From positions 461,669 to 525,668 of the forward strand of contig NC_030992.1 in assembly GCF_000149955.1 (NCBI RefSeq): a stretch of DNA of 64,000 nt, written 5' to 3'. Below, in pieces: positions 55,777 to 64,000 of this stretch (position 1 is its first letter; each line of letters opens with the position of its first letter). Below the pieces are notes generated by a model. That model saw nothing but the letters and a program-made list of their open reading frames with translations. It did not search any database and was not told the origin of the DNA. The translations under genes were made by a program, and so were the position numbers. The stretch is from Fusarium oxysporum f. sp. lycopersici 4287. Lineage: Eukaryota; Ascomycota; Sordariomycetes; Hypocreales; Nectriaceae.

Positions 55777-58548
55777 ATGTTGCGCCCTACAGACTCTCCC
55801 ATGCCAATTGGCATTGGTTTCCTTCTTTTGTCTTTCGGAGCCAAGTTCACTTCTGCTGTTCCTTACCAGTGAGTTACATGCAGTCGAAATCGAGTTGGCT
55901 GAGCTAATTCATCATAGAATTTACCAGCTTAATGAGCGAGACGTCAACACTGATACCACTACAACTGATTCCTTCATTTCTACTACCACCAGCGCCGTCG
56001 CGCCCATTGACGTTCTTCCTACTACAAGTTCAGACGTTGTTGTGATCAACACTGAGACTTCATCCAACAATGACGCTATTGTCGTTGACACAACTACAAA
56101 TGCTGCTCCTGTGATTGAGACTCCTACCACTATTGACCAGATTGTTGATGCTACCACCAGCGCTGAGATTGCGCCTGTTGGTACCGAGACATCAGCTATC
56201 GTGGATGTGTTGAGCAGCACTGATGCTCCTGTCGTGAACCCTATTCCTACTACAACCGATGAACAGACTACATCGAACTGGATTCCCCCCGCTGGTACAG
56301 AGACCAACGTTGTTGGCACTCCTGGTGCCAGCACTGATGCTCCCCCTCCTGCTGGTACTGAGACTGCCACTACCAACGAGGCTGTTGAGCCAGTTGGTAC
56401 GACTACCAACACTGATCTTCCTCCTGTTGGAACAGAGACTACGAGCGACGTCCCTCCTCCGGTTGTCGACACCACCACAAACACTGCTGTTCCGGTTGGG
56501 ACTGAGACTACCAGCAACGCAATTGAACCTGTCGACACAACCACTGATCTTCCTGCTCCTGGTCCTGAGACGACCACCACCCAAGCTCAGGCACCCGTTG
56601 AGACGACTACCGAGGCTGTCATCCCTCCTCCAAACACCGACACCAGCGCTGAGGTGCCCCCTCCCGAAACCACAACCAACAAGGCCGATGCTCCTAGCAC
56701 CACCGCCCCCGTCAACAACATCCCCAGTACAACTGAAAAGGCCTCTGAGCCAAGCGATAAGCCCAGCGATGTCCCTTCAGCCCCCGTCACTGCTCCTCCT
56801 CAAGAAGCCACTGCTGCTGCTTCTCAGGCTCAGGTCACTGCCTCAGAGTATAACTCCAAGGTCGACGACATCATCCCTATCATTGTCGCTTGGACCAATA
56901 ACCCTGATGGTCTCAAGACAGATACGCTGAACAAGGTTAATAACTTGATCGATGGTGTCAAGGGTGCTATCAAGGATCTTGGCGGTAATGAGTCTGGTGG
57001 TTGTCCCGGTAAGCGACGTCGCGGACTTCTCGACATTGTCTCCAACGTCATCAACACCTTGTCTTGTGTCGTCTCCAACCTTGAGGATGTTACTGGCAAG
57101 ATCACTGGTGGCATTGTCGAGGGCGTCACTCCCATCGTGAGTACTCTCACCAACAACAGCAATGATCTTAAGGATCAGAGTGAGGAGGAGGAAGATGAGG
57201 ATAAGTCCAAGACTGAGAAGGAGGAGTCTAAGACTGAAGAGGAAGAGTCCAAGACAGAGGAGAGCAAGACGGAGGCCAGTACCACTGAGAAGCCTACCTC
57301 CACTGAGGCTGAGACTACGACTTCTGCTGAGACAACTGAGACTACGGGATCTTGCAAGATGAGGGAGACTACCAATGTGCCTGCTGCTTCGGATACCCAG
57401 CCCAAGACTTCGATTGCACTGCCCCCCACGAGCGGCGACGGCGCTACTGGTAGCGAGACCTCTGCTGGTGCGGCTGAAACTGGTACTTCTGATGTGCCTA
57501 CCTCCACTGAGGATGCTGATGTGACTACCTCCAACCAAGGTCCTGAGTCTACCACCGCTGCTGAGACCTCTGTCCAAGAGACCTCTACCAAGCCTGCCGA
57601 TGAGACTAGCACCGCTGATCAAACCGCCAAGACGGAAGAGACATCCCAGGCTGATGAGACTAACACTTCAGCACCCGCTACCACAACACCCAGCACCCTC
57701 CTCACAACAACCCGTCCCTCCGACCGAACCACCAACACAATCATTTCCGGCTCAACAGAGGGCATCACCACCGCCCCAGTACGCACATACTATCCCTGCG
57801 GCATCTACGGCGGTCCCCGCGTTACATCAGCCTACTGCCAATGCTCCACCACCGTCTCAGGCAAGCAGTACATCGCGACAGCCACACTCATCGATAATAA
57901 ATGCGAAGCGTATACCGAATACCCCTCCAAGGTCGATCCCGCGACTGAAGCCCCCCCTCCTACACAAGCACCCATCAACGAACCTCTCACCAAGACCATT
58001 GATGGAACTGTCCTCGCCTGGACTGCTTACACGCTTGCGTATGGACAAGTATACAAGGATGTAACTGCTACCTTCTCCAACGGTATCGGCGACGTAAAGA
58101 CCATCGCTACGCCAGTCCCTACACAGACTCATGTCGATAACGATGGTTCCGGGCAGTGCGGTACCAGCGATGGACTTTCCAAGTCCGGTCTCGGCGACGC
58201 ATGTGATCGCGCCATTGGTGAATTCCAAGACGATACCATCTACACAGGCTACACTACGCGCTACAGCCGCTCTAAGAAGGGTCTTCTCATGGTCATGTCT
58301 ATGGGACAGGCTGCTTGTATTGCCAAGTTTAGCTGTGATGACTATGGTATCGGTATGAGCGGTAAGCTCATCAAGGAAGCGTAAGTCCCCCTTCACCAGC
58401 TGTTGATTGAGGATCACTTACTAACTTTGGATACAGACGTGAGAATGCGAAGAATAATGACAACATTTGGATGTGTGGACACATTGAGTTGTCGAACTCT
58501 TGTAAGGTTGTTATGGATTACTGTACGAACTGTAACAATGAGGGCTGA
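55777..58548 (+). CDS. Large Thr/Pro-rich secreted cell-surface-type protein
   Basis: Three exons (55777-55868, 55918-58380, 58437-58548) give 888 aa. The start at 55777 gives a signal peptide (MPIGIGFLLLSFGAKFTSA region). Residues about 40-330 are imperfect Thr/Pro/Glu repeats (units like PVGTETTS, PPVVDTTTNT). A helical region with a dibasic KRRRG and two cysteines follows (SGGCPGKRRRGLLDIV). Next come an acidic stretch (EEEEDEDKSKTEKEES), a second Thr-rich stalk, and a cysteine-rich C-terminal domain (YYPCGIYGGPRVTSAYCQC, GSGQCGTSDGL, AACIAKFSCDDYG, MCGHIELSNSC, DYCTNCNNEG). No GPI signal is seen at the end. Likely heavily O-glycosylated and wall-associated or released. Family function unknown. 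Confidence 0.8.
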
Positions 58549-58724
58549 GACTACCGTGTGGGTGTTGGCGATGGCTGATGGAAGTGGAGGCACAAATGGA
58601 TCACATCGCCTTTCAATTAGATAATGTCAAATGTTCTTCAGTTTCTCGTGAAATCTATAGTCGACTACATCTACCTATTCCTAGAGTGATCCTAGTTACC
58701 GCTGGGGCGTCGCGCTGTAGAGTC

Positions 58725-60825
58725 TTAAGCCAAGCGAGTCGTGTTGAAGAGCCGATTCCCAGTGTCGGTCGTCTTCGTTCCCGTGAACTTGTTCTCCGAA
58801 ATTCGGAGTGCAATCAATCCAGCACCGTGTCGTCTCATCACCTTTGCAAAGAGATGACCTTCAGCGATTGCCTCAGTCTGAACTACACCAGCCACGGCTG
58901 TAATACTGATATTGGGTTCAAGACGGACGACGCGCTTGATGAGCTCAATGACGCTCTTGCCGCTGTTGATCACAGAGTCCACCAAGATCACGTTCGACTG
59001 TCCCTGAACTTGATGTTTCTTGACATCATCTGCACTAGAAGCGTGAACGAACATGGCTTGTGGGAACACATCGCTGATGCCGAATGCCATGGGTTCGCCA
59101 CCGCGCATAAAAGCCATGATTGAAGTCTTAGCTTCGTTGCGCAGACGATGACCGGTTGTCTGATGGCCCTGCACGTGCGAGATGGTGAACTCCTCAAGAC
59201 CAATGAGTTTGGATACGTACTCAGTGGCTAGGTAACGGCCGACATTGGCATTTGCTGCTCGTAACATGGGGCCAGATACTGCAGCGCTGCGCATGGGCGA
59301 CATGAGAATATTGGAGGCAGCTTTGTTGGTAGCGTCATACTTCTTCAGTGGGCGACGCTCTGGGCGGGGATCAACAATTGACTTGAAGAAGTCACCATCA
59401 TCAAAGCTGACCACGGGTAGACTGTTATTGTCAAGTCTAGGTGACGATGTACTTGGGAGGAGGACCTGTCGCGCTCGTAGGTGACCATCTTGAATGGCCG
59501 TGGCCAAGGCTGCATCCATAGTAGTGCTTCTCTTCTTCTCATCACCAACAACAACAACAGCTTGGTCCGCTTCCCAAAGCATGGGTATGTCCAAGGGACT
59601 ATCACCAAAGGCCCATACATTGAGGTCATGCACGTCTTTGAGATGCGACACGACAGCGGCCTTGACTCCAGGAGTGACGAAGTATCCATCCGAGAATCTA
59701 CCACCACCAATCACTTTGACGCTGTCCGACAGGCCATGGTGCTCGAGGATCTTGGTTCAAAGTCGCCCGACGCCGCAAGTCATGACAACCACGCCGATGT
59801 GTTTCTGCTCTTCAACGCGGCGCAGAAGAGAGATGAATTCAGGATACAGAGGGACGAGAGCAGACGCATTGTCGCAACGAAATTCGAACATGTCATCATC
59901 ACATTTTTCTTCCAAGAGAAAGGTAGCCTGGTGGAATGCCTCGTCTGAATTCCCATCGGGCTACTGAAAAAGTCTCTCATGGCAGAGTCTTTCAGTCCCG
60001 TGCCGTTTTGTTCCAGCTCATCCACGAGGAGACGACCACCATCTTCAACCGACAGGGTCCTGTCGCTACCAAAGACCAAGAATGTCTGAAGCTCTTTGCT
60101 GTCGTGCAGAGCGATGATCTCGCCAAGCCGCTTCTTCACCTGTGCGAGATTTGATCCAGCTGGCGCGAGCTCTCGGAAGTGCCGAACAAGAGGCAGGACA
60201 TTCTCAAGGGCGGGGTTTTGAACAGTGGTAAAGAGAATCTTATGCTGACGACAGAGGTCTCGCAAGATTGTGACTTCAAGGGTTTGCCAAAGGACCCAAT
60301 TCTCCGCGCTCAAGCCGGTCATGTCAAATCTGTTCATTCATGGCCTGAAACAAGAGAACCAACGCATTAGGGTTTAAATAGATGATTTGGGTGAAGGTCT
60401 CTAAGTCTTCGGGCGTGTACACAGCGTACGGGGCACTATCCTCCTTTGACCATAACATGAAGTGTCCAGTGACGACAGCGATTTTGCCACTGGCTGCAGC
60501 TTCATTCTTGATGTGGGTGATGGCTTCCGCTCGCCACTTTTCTTTTCGGGGTCTTCGAGTTTCTGGAAGGCTTTTAGGCCACCGTGGACGAGGTAGGAAA
60601 TGACGTCGGAGCCATCAAAGAATGCGAACTCTGTCTCGCCGAGCTTGTTGCGCAGGCCTTCGAGAACGGTGGACTTCCCAGTAGCTGGAAGACCGTAGAG
60701 ACCGATCACTGTTGGCTTTGATGGATCTGGTGTTCCGATTATCATTGCGCAACTTGGACGGAGAAGGATAGGAACTGACCGTGGCCCACGCGGTTGGCGA
60801 GGCTAATCGCTGATGTAGATGTCAT
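58725..60825 (-). pseudogene. P-loop kinase / HAD / uracil phosphoribosyltransferase fusion, broken
   Basis: Remnant of a fungal three-domain nucleotide-salvage-like protein. Exon 1 (60825-60780) and exon 2 (from 60726) give MTSTSAISLANRVGH then DPSKPTVIGLYG, with Walker A GLPATGKST. A frame change occurs near 60540 (before WRAEAITHIKNEAA), another near 60340 (before MTGLSAENWVLW) and another near 59960. The HAD part ends with VWAFGDSPLDIPML, and a TGA at 59757-59759 precedes TKILEHHGL. The last 329 codons (to 58725) are an undamaged phosphoribosyltransferase-like domain with the PRPP-binding loop NVILVDSVINSGKSVIEL. Three frame changes plus a stop rule out a full product; the C-terminal domain could be expressed only from an internal start. 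Confidence 0.75.
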
Positions 60826-61359
60826 TTTTCGAAAAACGATTTGGTAAGTAGGGGTGTATTTGAACGTAGCGGTTTAGGTGTGATGAAGGATGAAGGATGA
60901 AAGATGGAGAAGTGAAAGGAGATCTTCTGAAATATTTCACTCCTGAACCATGACTGACTTACATGATTGAGCTCGTTTGCCTTTGTCTTGAGTCATCCTA
61001 TCAGGAGGATCAAGAAGCGATGTCAATGCACGAGGCCCACCCGTCACTCAAGCTGCATTTAGCCGTGCCACAATAAGCAATTCTCCGATATAATTGATTG
61101 CCTACAAGATAAATTGAAGCCTGTAAACAAACCCTTCACGTCATGCTGCTGATTGGAGTTTGGCTCGCTTACAGCTTGATCCTTCCAGGCATCAAGCCTT
61201 GGTCCATCCCCGGCGAGAAGCATGCCACAATCGCATTCACAATGGCATATGACCAGACCCGATTTAGCGACACACAGGGACACCTCAAGGAAACTTCAAA
61301 CTTGATTGTAAGCTTGACATTGCACACAGAGTGCTTTCCTCCGGATTCTCAGCTTTGCT
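60826..61359. other. Intergenic
   Basis: 534 bp. The sequence next to 61360 may include unrecognisable 3' P450 sequence. Tandem gatgaaggatgaaggatgaaagatgg lies near 60881-60907. Confidence 0.45.
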
Positions 61360-61990
61360 CTATGGCAGGCACAGGAAGATGTCCCAAACTCAAGAAACGA
61401 GGCTTCTCATGGACCTCTTCCAAATCATAATTCATCGCCAAATACGCGAGAAACACCTTTGAGACAGCAGCTGCAAATTGTCTCCCAGGACAAGAAAGCT
61501 TTCCAATCACAAATGGAACATAGTTCTGTGAGGGAGTGAGCAGAGTGTGTGCATCCGCACTGTCCTGAATACCCTCATCCTTGTGTAACAGTACGAAGCG
61601 AAATGGTTTGAAAGTGTTCCCATTAGGATAAAGTTCCTCGTCGTGGTGAATACCCCAAGCGGAGCCCCCTCTGTTATACTAAACACATTAGTCTGGTGTT
61701 GACAAACTTGTCTCTTAAGCATGCATCGTGATAAGCTTTGTTCATGACGCTTGGAATGTTCCAGATCTCAGCCATTTGTGTAACGAGATACGGAGTAAAA
61801 CGTCTGCGTGGCGACCACGGTTATCCCATCGGGAACTTTGGACAAATGGTTGTATGAGATGTGGAGGCGCCAGATAAGAACTCCCAGTAGGAAGAGCCAG
61901 AGCGAAAGCATTTTGAGCGATGTCAAGGTGGCCATCACCGCAACTGCAACGACTTGGGAACACATGTGTGGATTTGTCAAAGTAGCCTCA
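61360..61990 (-). pseudogene. Cytochrome P450 C-terminal fragment
   Basis: C-terminal part of a P450 monooxygenase: a helix/loop segment (SKVPDGITVVATQTFYS), then HHDEELYPNGNTFKPFRFV and the heme region NYVPFVIGKLSCPGRQFAA with the Cys ligand, ending near MNYDLEEVHEKPRFLSL. The parts are in different frames (61980-61768 in one, about 61700-61360 in another), and the N-terminal 300 or more residues are absent. The usual FGxGxHxCPGR has FVIGKLSCPGR here, so key heme-loop positions are changed. Non-functional relic. Confidence 0.65.
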
Positions 61991-62419
61991 AGATTGAAGA
62001 TATGATGGCTTCCAGCGCAGCCGGCGATTCATGGTGATTGTTTCGCTCAATAGGAGCTGAGGGCACGAAATACACTCTGCCGCTATGTAAGATACGAACC
62101 ACTTTTCAGCCGAGAGAATTTATTTTCACTGTGGTTCTAGGTTTGCTTCTTCCGATCCCTGTGTGAGTGCATATCCAGCTCCGGCTATCGATATCCGTTA
62201 GGAATCGTCTCCAGACATGGATGGGAATGCAGTTACCAATCTGCAGCCCGGTACGAGTTCTTCTTTGTCTAAATATCACTTGATTGACTTGCTTAACCTC
62301 ACATCACGGTCGCGGCATACGCGGTCATTGTGAAGAGCCTCCAGCACTTCAACCCACCCCCGTCTCTCTACCTAGCAGCACTCTTCTCGCACCTTTCCCT
62401 GTAAACTTTCGCGCTTTGA
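61991..62419. other. Intergenic
   Basis: About 430 bp between the P450 relic and the 3' end of the HET gene; nothing recognised. Confidence 0.5.
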
Positions 62420-64000
62420 TCAAATAATCTCAATATCAACACACTTTTCATCACTCCATGCCTCGCCAGACATGATTCCATGAACGTAGCAATCCCCAAG
62501 GATCTTCCATTTCTCCCCAGCCCTCCGTAGCACATAGGGCGTCTTCCCTCCCTGAAGCAGCGCAATCCGATCACCAGAGCGAGTAGGCCAAGGAACCAAA
62601 CAGAGATATCCCGAGCTCGTCGTCGCCATTCTTTGATCAAAAGCCCACTGCACGTCGGTGAGGGACTTCCCCATTGTGAATATGTCGCTCATTTCCATGT
62701 TGCTTACTTTCTTGTACCCGAGTAGTTGGCGATAGAGTTTTGGTACCACATGTGAGAGATGCAGCTGGTTTATAACTGTGCCAGTCATGGTCATATCAAA
62801 CCCTGCTATACTCTGTTCAAAACAGTCCAGAACATGGCGTCGATTAGCACTGAGAAGAATCCGGTTTCTTATTATGGTTGTGAGGAAAGCATCCTTTCGG
62901 GTTTCACCGGGCATCGTATAAAGATTTTCAGTTTTGAACGCCAGGTCTTGCCAACCTTGGATAACAGCTATGGTTCCCCCAATAGCCTCAGCGATCCTCG
63001 CATTTCGCTTGAAATTTCGAATTGAGCTCATGACTACATCGTCAAGTTGTATCCGAGGCCCTTCGTAAGGGTATATCAGCTTGTCTCCAACATTGTTCAA
63101 CTCATCCACGAAGACACCCTTGAGAATGAGTGTTTTTCCATCGTTTAGAAGTCTTGCAGTGAAAGTTCTGTTGGATTTGGACGCCTTTTCTTCGGGAAAC
63201 GCGTCCCTCATTTCAAACAACTGCGGTGCTCGCTGGTTCTCCCTTATAATTGGGTTCTTGATGCTGGAGGGGGCTCTCTCTTCATCCGGAACACTAGTGA
63301 CGTCGTAACTCCAGTCAGGAACCCACGAAGGCAAGCTTGTCAAAGTAGGTGGTATGCAAGACGGCCTTCCCAAAGCGCTGAAAATCTCCAGTGAGCAGCT
63401 ACCGCTTATTATCTTAAAAGTTGTACGTGCGTAGCATTCCACAATGGAAATAGTGTAGTCTGGCTCGATCCCATATGTTGATGTGGCGATGCCTAGAGAG
63501 CCGTATACCTTGTCCCTCGGATCTTTGGCTCTCAACCACCGAAGAAGATGGAGCAGCACTGCAAGCTCCTTGTTCTTCCCGAAACTGCGACGCAACCGCA
63601 GTATGGCGACGGCAAGTTTGCCATCATTGTCGGCCAACATGCTGTCTTCCAGATTAAAGACATCTTCGCCATCCCCTGTATTAAAAGCGTTGCTGATTGC
63701 GTACATCATGATATAGCCGACTGTGCGACTGACGTCCAGTACTGGGGCAGCTAAATCGCCGCACATGATGATCGCACTGCGAGCTAGAGCCATTTCTTGA
63801 ACAGTCCACACCCTTGACCACCATGGCCTCTTCAGTAGAGCGACTGCGCCTTTTTTGGCTGGGTCTGGTACAGCAAAATCACTCTTAGCCGGGGCTTCGG
63901 AGGAAGCTTTGTCCTCGGCTTGATACCAGCCATCAGCTGGGATTACATGCTTCTCGAAGAATTCTCGTCCAATTTTGCTAATATGAGGCAGCGCAAGATT
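62420..64000 (-). CDS. HET-domain protein, 5' part beyond window
   Basis: Fourth HET gene. The frame is open to the window edge, so the start and most of the HET core lie beyond 64000. Visible are the end of the HET domain (LLKRPWWSRVWTVQEMALAR), the middle LRAKDPRDKVYGSLGIATST, SLPSWVPDWSYDV, ARLLNDGKTLILKGVFVDEL, and the conserved end RRAGEKWKILGDCYVHGIMSGE. These match the order in the HET gene at 40761-43100 (RRRWFSRIWVLQEAVLAR ... KDKIYGLLGI ... GDGYEVIGECYVYDLMHGE), so the two belong to the same HET subfamily. No lesion in the visible 527 codons. Confidence 0.88.
   Translation of the reverse strand, partial: NLALPHISKIGREFFEKHVIPADGWYQAEDKASSEAPAKSDFAVPDPAKKGAVALLKRPWWSRVWTVQEMALARSAIIMCGDLAAPVLDVSRTVGYIMMYAISNAFNTGDGEDVFNLEDSMLADNDGKLAVAILRLRRSFGKNKELAVLLHLLRWLRAKDPRDKVYGSLGIATSTYGIEPDYTISIVECYARTTFKIISGSCSLEIFSALGRPSCIPPTLTSLPSWVPDWSYDVTSVPDEERAPSSIKNPIIRENQRAPQLFEMRDAFPEEKASKSNRTFTARLLNDGKTLILKGVFVDELNNVGDKLIYPYEGPRIQLDDVVMSSIRNFKRNARIAEAIGGTIAVIQGWQDLAFKTENLYTMPGETRKDAFLTTIIRNRILLSANRRHVLDCFEQSIAGFDMTMTGTVINQLHLSHVVPKLYRQLLGYKKVSNMEMSDIFTMGKSLTDVQWAFDQRMATTSSGYLCLVPWPTRSGDRIALLQGGKTPYVLRRAGEKWKILGDCYVHGIMSGEAWSDEKCVDIEII

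Noticed and set aside
55921..57622. Several 130-259-codon minus-strand frames
   Set aside because: They lie opposite the Thr/Pro-rich gene and consist of low-complexity Val/Ser/Gly sequence produced by the repeats.
1..64000. CRISPR arrays, rRNA, tRNA genes
   Set aside because: No regularly spaced repeats, rRNA blocks or convincing tRNA cloverleaf sequence was recognised by eye; a covariance-model scan would settle the tRNA question.

Overview
The window is nuclear DNA of a filamentous ascomycete, most likely a Fusarium-type Sordariomycete. This is inferred from short introns (about 45-65 bp, GTRNGT...YAG), four HET-domain genes, a PTH11/CFEM receptor, Zn2Cys6 and MYND proteins, an HDEL-tailed PDI-like protein and a Hop-like Mutator transposon. 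No species-specific marker was available. Bases 5965-6178 are an assembly gap (Ns). No tRNA, rRNA or CRISPR array was recognised.

Layout. 0-28 kb is accessory-like and full of decay. It holds a CFEM/PTH11-type receptor (106-1789), an uncharacterised 241-aa protein (3348-4169), a broken amidase (5282-6610), a secreted cysteine-rich effector-like gene (8688-9493) behind degenerate promoter repeats, a dead trans-sulfuration PLP enzyme (10040-10800), a secreted jelly-roll-like protein (11354-12076), a receptor-tail relic, a broken SDR (12840-13880), a HET gene (14691-16794), a 4.5-kb relic of a very large unknown protein (18420-22948) and a broken HET gene (23309-25451). 27-30 kb carries two tandem paralogous single-pass membrane proteins. 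30083-32968 is a complete Mutator-like element with 102-bp TIRs and a 10-bp target duplication; its transposase has one nonsense codon.

33-55 kb is more orderly: PhzF-like isomerase, MYND/DUF4470-like protein, secreted proteins, the PDI-like protein, a HET gene, and a maltose-type module (GH13 alpha-glucosidase and sugar/H+ symporter divergent around a 732-bp promoter, with a Zn2Cys6 regulator). Then follow a secreted L-asparaginase, a small ADF-like protein and a signal-peptide-bearing kinase-like protein. 55.7-64 kb has a large Thr/Pro-rich secreted protein, a decayed kinase-HAD-UPRTase fusion, a P450 remnant and the 3' part of a fourth HET gene running off the window.

Functional picture: the only clear cooperating set is the maltose/alpha-glucoside module. 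The rest is typical of a fungal accessory or subtelomeric zone: surface and secreted proteins, self/non-self recognition genes, a transposon, and many genes killed by point mutation. Most of the inactivating changes fit C-to-T transitions, many in CpA context, as expected from repeat-induced point mutation (RIP) or cytosine deamination.
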